From assembly GCF_014643535.1 (NCBI RefSeq), contig NZ_BMJQ01000011.1:1-64000 (forward strand): a stretch of 64,000 bases of DNA. Reading direction: 5' to 3'. A model generated the notes under the pieces. It was not told the DNA's origin. It saw only the letters and a program-made list of their open reading frames with translations, and ran no database searches. Position numbers and translations under genes: made by a program. Below, one piece after another: positions 44,611 through 54,995 of the stretch (position 1 is the first letter of the stretch; each line of letters starts with the position of its first letter). The DNA comes from Aliidongia dinghuensis (GTDB taxonomy: Bacteria; Pseudomonadota; Alphaproteobacteria; ATCC43930; CGMCC-115725).

Positions 44611-44648
44611 CGTCCGCTGGTCAAGCAGCCGTCCGTTGGTCAAGCAGC
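44611..44648. repeat. 19-bp tandem duplication over the HxlR stop
   Basis: CGTCCGCTGGTCAAGCAGC (44611-44629) and CGTCCGTTGGTCAAGCAGC (44630-44648), one mismatch. On the minus strand each unit carries GCTGCTTGA, so the end of the HxlR gene and its TGA is present twice. Confidence 0.9.
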
Positions 44649-45149
44649 GCCGGTGCGCTCAGCGACCAGCGCCTCGTAGGCCGCCTGCAGCCGCTCGGCG
44701 ACCGACGGGCCGGCGTGGGCGGGCAGGGGGTGACCCAGGTGCCGCGCGCGCAGCTCATCCATGAAATCATCCCACATTGGCGGCCCGCCGTTCTCCAGGA
44801 GTTCGGCGCGGATGCTGAGCTCCTGGCTTACGGCCAAGTGCCGGCGACCCCAGGCGCCGAGCATGGCGAAGATCGGCACGAGCTGGATCGCCTTCTCGGT
44901 CAGGCTGTAGATCGCCTTCTGCTTGTGGCTCGGGTCGTCGGCGCGGCTGATCATGCCCTGCTCAAGAAGCCGCTTCAGCCGGTCGGCCAGGATGTTGGAG
45001 GCGATGCCCTCTTCAGAGCGGGTCAGGAGCTCGCGGAAGTGCCGGCGGTCGCCGAACATCATGTCGCGGATGACGATCAGGCTCCACTTGTCGCCGAACA
45101 CTTCGAGCGAAAGATTGATCGGGCAGCCCGAGCGCTGGCTGTCGTTCAT
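44640..45149 (-). CDS. HxlR-family transcriptional regulator
   Basis: 169 residues. CPINLSLEVFGDKWSLIVIRD and the winged HTH HFRELLTRSEEGIASNILADR are typical; the family's usual Cys (C9 of this start) is present and may sense thiol-reactive compounds. The start at 45149 has GGAGGA upstream; an ATG at 45176 gives a longer form lacking similarity. A 7-bp inverted repeat lies 16 bp upstream of the start. It probably controls the downstream aldo/keto reductase or itself. Confidence 0.9.
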   Translation of the reverse strand: MNDSQRSGCPINLSLEVFGDKWSLIVIRDMMFGDRRHFRELLTRSEEGIASNILADRLKRLLEQGMISRADDPSHKQKAIYSLTEKAIQLVPIFAMLGAWGRRHLAVSQELSIRAELLENGGPPMWDDFMDELRARHLGHPLPAHAGPSVAERLQAAYEALVAERTGAA

Positions 45150-45164
45150 AGGCACATCCTCCGA

Positions 45165-45189
45165 GACCAGTTGCATATTCGCACTGGTC
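45165..45189. promoter_or_regulatory. HxlR operator candidate
   Basis: GACCAGT (45165-45171) and ACTGGTC (45183-45189) are perfect inverted arms around 11 nt, 16 bp before the HxlR start. Confidence 0.5.
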
Positions 45190-45227
45190 CCGGCTTTTTC
45201 AACCAGTTTCGGTTCGCAAGCAGCGTC

Positions 45228-46355
45228 TTACAAGAACAGCGCCAGCACGCCGGTGTAGCCGTAGATCCGATCGCACAGGATCTCGCCATTGCCGAAGAAG
45301 CCCACGAGCGGCAGGTCGCCGAACCGGTCGCGGATCGCGGCGGTCTCGACGCCGTCGCCGCCGAAGAAGCCGGGGCCGCGCCCGACGCAGGAGAAATAGA
45401 CGCCGGCCTTGGCGCGGCCCTGGGCGCGACGCGCCACGTCGTCGAGCATGCGCCCAAGATCGGCTGTGGCTGCCGCCCGGTCGCGCCGGCAGAACAGGAT
45501 CGGATCGCCAGGGGCGACGGTGCCGGCGATGGCTATCCAGCCGTCCTGCTGGTCGATCGCCAGCAGGTTGCGCACCAGATAGTCCGTCTTGTCGGTGCCG
45601 GGCACCGGCAGGCCGGCGAAGATCAGTCCGCCCACCTTCTTGAGGTCGCGCGACAGAAGGTCGCCGATGTCGCGCTTGAACGCTTCGAGCGCCGGCCGCC
45701 CGTCGATCTCGGCCACAATATTGTCGGCGCCGGCGGTGACGCGTCGCACCGGGCCGATCGGCGAGCAGCCCTGGGTCATGCCGGTGACGAGCTCGATCCG
45801 GTCGTCGAAGAGCACGCCCGAGATGCCGCGCTCGACCACCGTGCCCGCGATCTGCCAGGGCGCCGTGCGCGCGGAGCTGAGACCGCCGACCAGATACGCC
45901 TGGGCCGCACTGGCGACGGCGGCGACCGCATCGGCGACGCCGGCGAAGCGCGGATCGCCGTGAACGAAGCCGGCGGCCAGCCGTTCGCCGCCCGGCGCCG
46001 GCTGGGTCAGCGATGCCGGCGGTGCGTCGTTGTCGAGCGTGAACAGGCGGAAGCTGCCCGGCGGCAAGGCGCCCACCATGAGGGCAATCGCCGGCTCGTC
46101 GAGATATTCGATGCCGGTGGCGCAGATGCCCATCCCGACGGCGCCGGCCCAGGCCTCGATCCCGGTCTCGCGCCGGAGCCGCTTGATGATGTCGGGCAAC
46201 TCGCCGGCGATCAGGTCTGTCACATAGACCAGGCCGAAATTGGCGTCGGCCGGCAGCGGTGCGATCTGCGCCAGGCAATCGGCGTAGAGCTGCCGCCAAT
46301 CGTCGCCGCCGGCGTGGCCCAGGCGGAACGACGTGCTCCTGACCAGCGCACTCAT
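45228..46355 (-). CDS. FIST-domain sensory protein
   Basis: 375 residues. The N-terminal FIST domain (FGLVYVTDLIAGELPDIIK) and C-terminal FIST_C domain (GVYFSCVGRGPGFFGGDG and LVGFFGNGEIL) are present. FIST proteins are thought to bind small ligands such as amino acids and often accompany signalling proteins. No kinase or cyclase is fused or adjacent. Two imperfect copies of its start region lie directly upstream. It is probably co-transcribed with the tesA-like gene, whose stop overlaps an ATG. Confidence 0.88.
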   Translation of the reverse strand: MSALVRSTSFRLGHAGGDDWRQLYADCLAQIAPLPADANFGLVYVTDLIAGELPDIIKRLRRETGIEAWAGAVGMGICATGIEYLDEPAIALMVGALPPGSFRLFTLDNDAPPASLTQPAPGGERLAAGFVHGDPRFAGVADAVAAVASAAQAYLVGGLSSARTAPWQIAGTVVERGISGVLFDDRIELVTGMTQGCSPIGPVRRVTAGADNIVAEIDGRPALEAFKRDIGDLLSRDLKKVGGLIFAGLPVPGTDKTDYLVRNLLAIDQQDGWIAIAGTVAPGDPILFCRRDRAAATADLGRMLDDVARRAQGRAKAGVYFSCVGRGPGFFGGDGVETAAIRDRFGDLPLVGFFGNGEILCDRIYGYTGVLALFL

Positions 46356-46398
46356 GCCAGGGTACTCATGCCAGGGTACTCATGCCAGGGGCGCTCAT
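46353..46398 (-). repeat. 14-bp repeats forming coupled mini-ORFs before FIST
   Basis: On the minus strand ATGAGTACCCTGGC occurs twice after a related first unit (ATGAGCGCCCCTGGC). The ATGs at 46398, 46383, 46369 and 46355 each lie in ATGA, so every mini-ORF (MSAPGMSTLA, MSTLA, MSTLA) ends at a TGA overlapping a later ATG; the last opens the FIST gene. Confidence 0.9.
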
Positions 46399-47139
46399 GA
46401 CGGTGCTGCCCCAGGTGGGCCCAGCAGCGCCTCGACCGCCGGCAGCGTGCGGTGGACGATCACGTCGACGCCGGCCGGGGTCGGATGCAGCATGTCGGCC
46501 TGGTTGAGCTTGGGGTCGAGCGCCACGCCGTCGAGGAAGAACGGATAGAGCGGCACGCGGTGCTGGGCCGCCAGATCCGGATAGATCCGGTCGAAGCGCT
46601 GAGCATAGTCGGTGCCCCAGTTGCGCGGCGCCAGCATGCCCATCAGCAGCACCTTGACCTTGGCCTGCTCGAGCGCGCCCAGGATATGGTCAAGGTTGCT
46701 GCGCGTCTCGGTGGGCTCGAGCCCGCGCAGCGCGTCATTGCTGCCGAGCTCGACCAGCGCATAGTCGGGATGGTCGCCGAGCGCCCAGTCGAGCCGGGCG
46801 AGCCCGCCCGCCGACGTGTCGCCCGAGACGCCGGCATTGATGATGCGGACGTCGTAGCCCTTGACCTTCAACGCGGCCTCGAGCTTCGCCGGATAGGCGT
46901 CCTCCGGTGCCACGCCATAGCCGGCGGTCAGGCTGTCGCCGAACGCGAGGATCGTCGTCGGTGCCGCCTGCGCGGCGCCAACGGCGAGGCCGAACGCCAA
47001 CAGCGCTGCGCCGAGATGGCGCAGTCTTGTGCGCCTGAACGCGTTGAAAAGCCAAGCCGGCGGGCCATATCCCGTCGACCTCGCCCGTCCTGATCCAGTA
47101 CGTCCTAATCCAGCCCGTTCCGTTCCTGAAGGCCCCGGC

Positions 47140-47141
<2 letters not shown>
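46395..47141 (-). CDS. tesA: TesA-like arylesterase / lysophospholipase L1 (SGNH hydrolase)
   Basis: About 248 residues. Signal-like hydrophobic segment (HLGAALLAFGLAVGAAQA), then block I TILAFGDSLTAGYGVAPE with the nucleophile Ser, the Gly block NAGVSGDTSAG, the Asn block LVELGSNDALRG, and the catalytic Asp/His in ADMLHPTPAG. It is a periplasmic thioesterase/esterase. It is divergent from ybbA as in enteric bacteria. The N-terminus is uncertain: the ATG at 47141 overlaps the ybbA ATG on the other strand and adds a repeat-encoded stretch (AGLGRTGSGRA). Confidence 0.88.
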
Positions 47142-47860
<719 letters not shown>

Positions 47861-47868
<8 letters not shown>

Positions 47869-50446
47869 CATCGCGAAAGCCGGCGTCGCGAGTGGCATCG
47901 CTCGCGAGCCGTCGACGCTGGCACTCGCCCTCCGCATCGCACGGAGCGAGCTCAAGGCCGGCCTCGGCATCGGCTTCAAGGGCTTCCGCGTCCTCATCCT
48001 GTGCCTGGCGATCGGCGTCGCGGCGATAGCTGGCGTCGGCTCGCTGTCGACGGCGCTCACCCAAGGCCTGCGCGCCGACGGCCAGGCGATCCTCGGCGGC
48101 GACGTCGAGTTCCGCCTGACCCAGCGCGGCATTCCGGCGGCGGAGGAGAATTATCTGGCCGGGGAGGGGCGCCTGAGCGTCGCGCGCGAGATGCGCGGCA
48201 TGGCGCGCACGGCGGACGGCGGTGCGCGGGCGCTCGTCGAGCTGAAGGCGGTCGACGTCGCCTATCCGCTCTACGGTACGGTCGTGCTCGATCCTGCAAT
48301 GTCGCTGGGTCAAGCGCTCGCCGACCAGGACGGGGTGCCCGGTGCCGTGGTCGATCCGCTGGTGCTCGACCGGCTCGGCCTGAAGCTTGGCGACCGGATC
48401 CGGCTGGGGGACGGCCAGTTCGAGATCCGCGCCCGGTTGACGCGCGAGCCCGACGCCGGCGCCAACCCGTTCAAGCTCGGGCCCCGCGTCATGATCGCGC
48501 GCGCAGCACTGGCCGGAACCGGCCTCGACCAGCCGGGCACCATCTCGGTCACCGTGGCGCGCCTCAAGCTCGATGCCGGCGTCAAGGCCGCGGACGTGAT
48601 TGCGGCTGCGAACCGGACCTTCCCCGACGCCGGCTGGCGTGCGCGCGACACGACGGAGGCAGCACCCTCGATCCGCAATTTCCTCGACCGCACCGGCCTG
48701 TTCCTGGGGCTCGTCGGCCTCACGGCCCTGCTCGTCGGCGGCGTCGGCGTCGGCAATGCGGTCGCGGCGCATCTCGGCGAGAAGACCGAGACAATCGCCA
48801 CGCTCAAATGCCTCGGCGCCTCGGCGCGCGTGATCTTCACGGCCTATCTGATCGAGATTGCGGCGCTCGCGCTCGTCGGCGTGGCCTTGGGCCTTGTCAT
48901 CGGCGCCGTGGCGCCCTGGGGCGTCGTGGCGCTGGCCGGCGACAAGCTGCCGGTCGCGGCGCGGCTGGCACTCTATCCGCGGCCTTTGGGTCTCTCGGCG
49001 CTGTTCGGCGCGCTGGTGGCGCTCGCTTTCTCGCTCTGGCCCTTGGCCCGCGCGCGCGGTGTGCCGGCCGCGGCGCTGTTCCGCGCGGCGATCCTCGGCC
49101 TCGAAGGCCGGCTCGGCTGGCGCGACGGGCTCGCGACCGTCGTGGTGGCGCTGGCGCTGGCATGCCTCGCGATCGGCACGGCTGACGACAAGCGGTTGGC
49201 ATTTTGGTTCGTCGGCGGCGTCGTGGCGGCACTCGTGCTGTTCCGCGGCGCCAGCGCGGGCATCATGGCGGCGGCCCGGCGGCTGCCGGCGATGCGCTGG
49301 CCTAGTCTTCGATTGGCGGTCGCCAACCTGCACCGGCCCGGGGCCGCGACGCCGAGCGTCGTCCTGTCGCTGGGGCTGGGCCTGACGGTGCTGGTCGCGG
49401 TGGCCCTCGTCGAATCGAGCCTCGGGCGCGAGGTGACGGAACGGCTGCCGGCCGCGGCACCCAGCACCTTCTTCATCGACATCCAGCCGGACGAGGTTCC
49501 GGGCTTCACCGATCTTGCGCGCCAGGCGCCCGGCATCACCGATCTCGAGCGGGTGCCGAACCTGCGCGCGCGCATCGTCAAGCTCAACGGCGTGCCGGTC
49601 GACCAGGCGCCGGTCGAGCCGTCGGCGCTCTGGGCCGTGCGCGGCGAGCGGGGGTTGACCTACGCCGCGACGCTGCCCGCCGGCAGCCGGGTCGTGAATG
49701 GCGCCTGGTGGCCGGCCGACTATCAGGGGCCGCCGCTCGTCTCGCTCGATGCGAATCTGGCCGAGGGCCTGCATCTGAAGCTCGGCGACACCATTACTTT
49801 CTCGGTCGCGGGCCGGGAGGTGAGCGGCACGCTCGCCAATTTCCGGCATATCGAGTGGTCGAGCCTCGGCATCAATTTCTTCACGATCTTCTCACCGGGC
49901 GCGCTCGAGCATGCGCCGCAGACCAATCTCGCGACCGTGCGCGCCGACACGCCGGCGGCGGCGGCGGCCCTCGAGCGCTCGGTCACCGACAAGTTCCCGA
50001 ACGTGTCGGCGATCCGGGTCAAGGACGTGCTCGACACGATCAACCAGATCATGGGCGACATCGCCACCTCGATCCGCATCACCGCCGCCATCACGCTGGG
50101 ATTGGGCGCGCTCGTGCTGTCGGGCGCCATCGCCGCGGGCCAGCAGCGCCGGGTCTACGAGGCGATCGTGCTGAAGGTGCTGGGCGGCACGCGCCGGCGC
50201 ATCGCGCTCGGATTCCTCATTGAATACGGGCTCTTGGGCCTGACTGCGGCCGCGATCGCTGCCGGGCTCGGCACGATCGCCGCCTGGGCGCTCACTACCC
50301 GGGTGATGCACGGCGAATGGAGCTTCGACGGCTGGCGCGTCGTCGAGACGGCGCTCGCGAGCGTCGCCCTCACCCTCGTCGTCGGTTTCGCCGGCACCTG
50401 GCGGGCCTTGGGCGCCAAGGCGGCCGCCCGGCTTCGGGACGAATAG
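47861..50446 (+). CDS. ybbP: YbbP-type FtsX-family ABC permease
   Basis: 861 residues. A first transmembrane helix (ILCLAIGVAAIAGVGSLSTAL), a large periplasmic domain (about 60-255), then a cluster of FtsX helices, a second periplasmic domain and three C-terminal helices (LGLGALVLSGAIAAGQQRR and LLGLTAAAIAAGLGTIAAWAL). This duplicated FtsX layout is that of YbbP. It overlaps the ATPase gene (ATGGCTGA). Its stop TAG is followed 15 bp later by an in-frame TAA within a tandem duplication. Confidence 0.93.
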
Positions 50447-50461
50447 CTCCGGGATGAATAA
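50432..50461 (+). repeat. 15-bp duplication doubling the ybbP stop
   Basis: CTTCGGGACGAATAG (50432-50446) and CTCCGGGATGAATAA (50447-50461), 12 of 15 matches. Both end in an in-frame stop codon, giving a back-up stop 15 bp after the first. Confidence 0.8.
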
Positions 50462-50560
50462 TCGTTAATGTTCCGGACCTGTGCTATTTATTGAATCGGG
50501 GACGAAAATCCCAATATTCTCGGGTGCTGGGTTTACCCACGTTTACGATATGAGGCTTAA

Positions 50561-51289
50561 ATGTCTTACGGTTCTCAGGATCCCTGGTCGGTAGGCCGCA
50601 GCGCGGCGGCGGTTGGGGCCGAGTACGATCTCGGTCTCCGCGCCTTCATGCTCCGCGTCTACAACTACATGGCCTCGGGCTTGGCGCTGACGGGCATCAC
50701 GGCCTGGCTCGCCGCCGAGACCGGTTTCTACCTGCAGATCGCGCACACGCCGCTGATCTATGTGGTGATGTTCGCACCGTTCATCCTGGTCATGGTGCTG
50801 GGCTTCCGGATCCAGAAGATGAGCTTCGGCGGCGCCCAGGCGACGTTCTGGGCCTATTCGGCCCTGATGGGCCTGTCGCTCGCCGGCATCTTCCTGGTGT
50901 TTACGCACACCAGCATAGCGCTCACCTTCTTCATCACGGCCGCGACCTTCCTCGGCATGAGCCTCTATGGCTACACGACGAAGGCGGACCTGACGAAGAT
51001 GGGCTCGTTCATGATGATGGGCCTGATCGGCATCATCCTCGCCAGCCTGGTCAATATGTTCTTCCACTCGAGCGGGCTGCAGTTCGTGATCTCGGTGATC
51101 GGCGTGATCGTGTTCACGGGCCTCACCGCCTGGGACACGCAGCGCATCAAGGAGCAGTACGACTATGTCGCCGGTTATGACGGCCAGACGGTCGGCAAGA
51201 CGGCGATCATGGGCGCGCTCACGCTCTATCTCGACTTCATCAACCTGTTCATGCTGCTGCTGCAGTTCTTCGGCCAACGCCGCGACTGA
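50561..51289 (+). CDS. Bax inhibitor-1 / YccA family membrane protein
   Basis: 242 residues with seven hydrophobic helices, beginning after a soluble N-terminus (AEYDLGLRAFMLRVYNYMASGLALTGI). The C-terminal ITAWDTQRIKEQYDYVAGYD is the UPF0005/BI-1 signature. Members conduct Ca2+/H+ or modulate FtsH-dependent proteolysis. It stands alone, followed by a strong terminator. Confidence 0.94.
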   Translation: MSYGSQDPWSVGRSAAAVGAEYDLGLRAFMLRVYNYMASGLALTGITAWLAAETGFYLQIAHTPLIYVVMFAPFILVMVLGFRIQKMSFGGAQATFWAYSALMGLSLAGIFLVFTHTSIALTFFITAATFLGMSLYGYTTKADLTKMGSFMMMGLIGIILASLVNMFFHSSGLQFVISVIGVIVFTGLTAWDTQRIKEQYDYVAGYDGQTVGKTAIMGALTLYLDFINLFMLLLQFFGQRRD

Positions 51290-51313
51290 CCCACGCTGCA
51301 GCCGGTGTCTGCG

Positions 51314-51350
51314 AACCGCCCGGAAGCGACCGCTTCCGGGCGGTTTTCTT
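51314..51350 (+). terminator. Rho-independent terminator after the BI-1 gene
   Basis: 14-bp perfect arms AACCGCCCGGAAGC and GCTTCCGGGCGGTT with a GACC tetraloop, then TTCTTT. It begins 24 bp after the stop. Confidence 0.93.
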
Positions 51351-51488
51351 TGTGGCGCAGCGGTAGCGCCTGAGTTTACCGGTTCTTATGGATTTCGCGA
51401 CAATTTGAGCGAACGGCCCGCCCTGGAATCGATTCGGCGGTGGGGCCTTGCGCATCCGCGTCCAAAGGACGTCACGAACGTGGGGCCG

Positions 51489-53237
51489 ATGAGCCAAGCG
51501 AACATCGAGACCGTCGAGAGTCTGCCGCACGCGCTCACCAATCTCGTGGGCTTCGGCGGGGCCGCCCTCGTCGTCGAGCCGTCCGGCGAGGTCCGGGGCG
51601 CGAACGACCTCGGCATCGACCTGCTCGCCAATTTCGACGACGACACGGTCCACGAGGTCGCGATCGCCGGCGCGCGGGCCATCGCGGCCGGGGCGCTCCG
51701 GCTGGAGCGGCTCAATGGCCCGTTCCCCGGCGATTGCGCCGACGTGATCATTCAGCCGCTCGTCGGCCGTGCGGCCGGCGCCCTGGTGCTGATCGCGACC
51801 AACCCGGCGGAAAGTGCGCTGCGCCGCGCGCTCATCGAAAGTCGGCAGCGTTATCGCGACCTGGTCGAGGCGGCGAGCGAGTTCGTCTGGGAGACCGACC
51901 GCCACGGCCGCTTCGTCTTCCTGTCGGGCTCCGGCGCCTTCGGCTACGCGACCCGCGATTTGCTCGGCCGGCTTGCGACCGATTTCGTGGTCGACGCCTC
52001 GCCCTTGCCCTATCCGGTGTTCCAGGCGCGCGACACGGTGCTGCAGACCGACGTCTGGCTGCAGCGGGCCGACGGCACCACCTCGTGCCAGTCGATCACC
52101 GCGGTGCCGATCTACGATCCCGACGGCCAATGGTGCGGCACGCGCGGCATGGGCCGCGACGTGACCGAGCAGCGCGAGCGGGAGCGGGCCGAGAAGCAGC
52201 GGCTCTTGCGCGACCGGCTCATGACCTATCTGGGCGACACGATCCGCACCGAGATCAATCCCGAAAAGACGCTGCCGGCGGCGCTCTCGGGCACCGGCCT
52301 CGCGATCGGCGCCGACGGCGGCATGATCCTCGCCGGCCATCCGGCGGCTGCGAGCTATGACGTCGTCTCGTGGGGCGAACCGCTGCCCGAGCATGATTTC
52401 CCCGAAGCGCATGCGGCGCTCGTCGAGCAGGGCGCGGTCGATCTGCTGCGTGGCGGCCTGCAGCTCATCGGCCAGCTGACCGAGGATGCGAGCGCTGGCG
52501 ACGGCCGCATCAACGGTGCCGTGCTGTTCTGGTGCAAGACCGAGAGCCGCGGCTTCGGCGACGGCGATCGGGCGGTCTTGAGCGACGTCGCGGCCCAGAT
52601 CGGCCTCGCGATCGCGCAGCTGAAGAAATTCCACGAGATCGTCACGATCTCGAACACCGACAGCCTGACCGGCGTCTTGAACCGGCGCGCCTTCTTCGCC
52701 GATCTGGAACGGCGGCTCGGTCGGCACATGGTGGCGCAGACCGGCGGCGCGCTCGTCTATCTCGACATCAATAACCTGAAGGCGCTCAACGACTATGCCG
52801 GCCACCTGGCCGGCGACCGGGCGATCCTGACCTTTGCCGAGTTGACCAAGGCGGCGACGCGGGCCTCGGACCTGATCGCGCGCATCGGCGGCGACGAGTT
52901 CCTGATCTGGCTCGACGGCGTCACGGCGGAGAGCGCTCCCGTGCGCGCCGAGGCGCTGCTCCTCCAGATGAACCGGCTCGAGCAATTGTCCGTGGTCCCG
53001 GATCGCCCGCTCGGCGTCTCGATCGGCATGGCGCTCTACGATGGTGCGGCACCGGTGGCACTCGACCGGCTGCTCGCAGCCGCGGACGCGGCGATGTACC
53101 GGGTCAAGGCCCGGCGCAAGAGCGGATACGAGATTGCGCCTCGGCTCCTGCCTGACGATACTGGCCCGCCGGAGCCGCTCGACGCCATGGCCGGCATGGC
53201 CGGAGAGCCCATCCGAGCGGATGGGTCGGTGGAATGA
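51489..53237 (+). CDS. PAS-GGDEF diguanylate cyclase
   Basis: 582 residues. N-terminal ~100 residues uncharacterised; PAS domain about 120-235 (RYRDLVEAASEFVWETDRHG to GMGRDVTEQRERE); a GAF-like region about 250-385; then GGDEF. The active-site motif is RIGGDEFL (about 466) and the product-inhibition I-site RASD lies five residues before it. It should make c-di-GMP with feedback control. There is no EAL domain and no membrane segment. ATGA overlap couples it to the DUF2336 gene. Confidence 0.93.
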   Translation: MSQANIETVESLPHALTNLVGFGGAALVVEPSGEVRGANDLGIDLLANFDDDTVHEVAIAGARAIAAGALRLERLNGPFPGDCADVIIQPLVGRAAGALVLIATNPAESALRRALIESRQRYRDLVEAASEFVWETDRHGRFVFLSGSGAFGYATRDLLGRLATDFVVDASPLPYPVFQARDTVLQTDVWLQRADGTTSCQSITAVPIYDPDGQWCGTRGMGRDVTEQRERERAEKQRLLRDRLMTYLGDTIRTEINPEKTLPAALSGTGLAIGADGGMILAGHPAAASYDVVSWGEPLPEHDFPEAHAALVEQGAVDLLRGGLQLIGQLTEDASAGDGRINGAVLFWCKTESRGFGDGDRAVLSDVAAQIGLAIAQLKKFHEIVTISNTDSLTGVLNRRAFFADLERRLGRHMVAQTGGALVYLDINNLKALNDYAGHLAGDRAILTFAELTKAATRASDLIARIGGDEFLIWLDGVTAESAPVRAEALLLQMNRLEQLSVVPDRPLGVSIGMALYDGAAPVALDRLLAAADAAMYRVKARRKSGYEIAPRLLPDDTGPPEPLDAMAGMAGEPIRADGSVE

Positions 53238-54538
53238 AGGGTCTGCTTCAACGCATTTTTCAAATCGGCGCCGGGTCGCCGGTGATCGACTACGAAGAGT
53301 CCAAGCGTCTCATCCAGAGCCGGAATCCGGCCGACCGGCGCCGTGTCGCCGGCAATCTGCAGGTCAAGCCCGAAGTCCTCTATTTCCTCGCGAGCGATCC
53401 CGACCCGACTGTGCGCACGGCGGTCGCCGGCAACGAGGCGACGCCGGTTCAGGCAGACCTGATCCTCGCCCGGGACGCACACGAGGCGGTGCGCGCCGAT
53501 CTCGCGCACAAGATTGCTCGGCTGGCCCCGACCCTGACCCAGCGTCAGAGCGACCGGGTCAAGGAAATCACCTATCAGGTGCTGGAGGCGCTCGTCCGAG
53601 ACCAGACCGTGAAGGTGCGCAAGATCGTCGCCGACACGCTGAAAAAGATGCCCGACGCCCCGCCCGAGATCGTGCAGCATCTGGCGCGCGATCCGGAGCT
53701 CTCGGTCGCCGGGCCGCTCCTGCAATATTCGCCGCTGCTGACAGACGAGGATCTGCTGGACCTGGTGCGCCAGATGCCGATCCCGGGCGCGGTGCGGGCG
53801 ATCGCCAAGCGGAAGGGCCTGTCCGCTGCGGTCTCGGACGAGATCAGCGCCGGCGACGATGTCGACGCGATTACGGCGCTCTTGAGCAATGGGAGCGCAC
53901 AGATCCGCGAGGAGACGCTCGACGTGCTCATCGAGCGGGCGCCGGCGCACAAGGCCTGGCACCGCCCGCTGGTCGAGCGTCCGCGCCTGTCGGACAGTGC
54001 GGCGAAGCGGCTCGCCCGTTTCGTGGCACAGGACTTGATCCAGCATCTGACGGCGCGCGGCGACCTGGCGCTCGACACGATCAAGGCGCTGCAGGCGGTC
54101 GTGCTCGCCCGGCTCGAAGCCGAGGGTGGCAGCGAGGCGGCGGCGGAGCCGGCCGGCGACAGACTGCTGGCCGAGGCGAGGCGGCTCAAGGACGCCGGCA
54201 AGCTCACCGAATCGGCACTCGTCGACGCGCTCATCGACGGCCGGCGGGAGCTGGTCAACGCCGGGCTCGCGGTCCTGGCGGAACAGCCGCTCGGCGTCGT
54301 CGAGAAGATCCTGTCGTCGCACAGTCCCAAGGGCATCACGGCGCTCGTCTGGAAGGCCGGCCTGTCCATGCGGTTTTCCGTGCGGCTGCAGAGCGTCGTG
54401 GCGCGCATCCCGGCGCCCCAGACCCTGAAGCCGCGGGCCGACGGCGGTTTCCCCTTGTCGGAAGAGGCGCTCGCCTGGCAGCTGGACTTCTTCGCCGACA
54501 TGACGGCCGAAGGCAGCCAGCGGCAGAGCGCCCTGTAA
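53234..54538 (+). CDS. DUF2336 (HEAT-like) protein
   Basis: 434 residues, all helical, with repeats such as RRRVAGNLQVKPEVLYFLASD, VRTAVAGNEATPVQADLILA and VRKIVADTLKKMPDAPPEIV that resemble HEAT repeats. DUF2336 proteins are restricted mainly to alphaproteobacteria and their role is unknown. Overlap with the upstream diguanylate cyclase (4 bp, ATGA) suggests a shared function in c-di-GMP signalling, such as an interacting effector or scaffold. Confidence 0.88.
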   Translation: MKGLLQRIFQIGAGSPVIDYEESKRLIQSRNPADRRRVAGNLQVKPEVLYFLASDPDPTVRTAVAGNEATPVQADLILARDAHEAVRADLAHKIARLAPTLTQRQSDRVKEITYQVLEALVRDQTVKVRKIVADTLKKMPDAPPEIVQHLARDPELSVAGPLLQYSPLLTDEDLLDLVRQMPIPGAVRAIAKRKGLSAAVSDEISAGDDVDAITALLSNGSAQIREETLDVLIERAPAHKAWHRPLVERPRLSDSAAKRLARFVAQDLIQHLTARGDLALDTIKALQAVVLARLEAEGGSEAAAEPAGDRLLAEARRLKDAGKLTESALVDALIDGRRELVNAGLAVLAEQPLGVVEKILSSHSPKGITALVWKAGLSMRFSVRLQSVVARIPAPQTLKPRADGGFPLSEEALAWQLDFFADMTAEGSQRQSAL

Positions 54539-54717
54539 GCTCGCCTCCGAAATGACCGATCGCGTCGCCTGAGCATGTGGCCGATGCCTTCGGCCCTTCA
54601 GGGAATTGACGCTCGGTCAGGCGCCGATGAAGGAAATTCTACCGCCCGTCGCGTGGTGCTTCCGCGACACAGGTTTTCACTCGCTTTTCGACTGTCACAA
54701 TTGTCATCTTCTGCGGA
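54539..54717. other. intergenic region, no gene seen
   Basis: The 527-bp gap 54539-55065 has no convincing gene before the micro-ORF at 54996. This left part is comparatively AT-rich near 54660-54715 and contains CTGTCACAATTGTCAT (54692-54707), a PHO-box-like or inverted-repeat motif of uncertain meaning. Confidence 0.5.
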
Positions 54718-54746
54718 TTGACAGCCTGCGGCGAACGGCCTAATGC
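54718..54746 (+). promoter_or_regulatory. consensus sigma70-like promoter
   Basis: TTGACA (54718-54723), 17-nt spacer, TAATGC (54741-54746). Transcription would start near 54753, leaving about 240 nt of leader before the 26-codon ORF and the permease gene. Confidence 0.6.
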
Positions 54747-54995
54747 GAGACCGTTCCGGGGCGGCGCCAATGCCTTGTTCCGGAACGCCCATCGCCCTTC
54801 AGAGAGTGAAATGGCCAGTCACAGTAGTGGCGCCCTTGTCGGAGTCGATATCGAAGTCGATCCTTCCGGCCTGGGCACCGCGCAAAATTACGGAAGTTTC
54901 TCGCCGGCCGCGAGTGCCGGCGTACGGGCCCCCACCTTCTGACGGGGATCGTGCGTCGCCTTGAAGCCGGGAAACGTCCCGCTTGGAGGTGATGC

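Noticed and set aside
54689..54707. A PHO box before the ABC importer
   Set aside because: The two TGTCA motifs are 9 bp apart, not the 11 bp of a PHO box, and only one half is repeated near the NRAMP-related gene.
54753..54995. Known riboswitch classes (guanidine, manganese, Mg2+) in the leader
   Set aside because: I could not find the conserved cores of these classes. A covariance-model search would be decisive; none was possible here.
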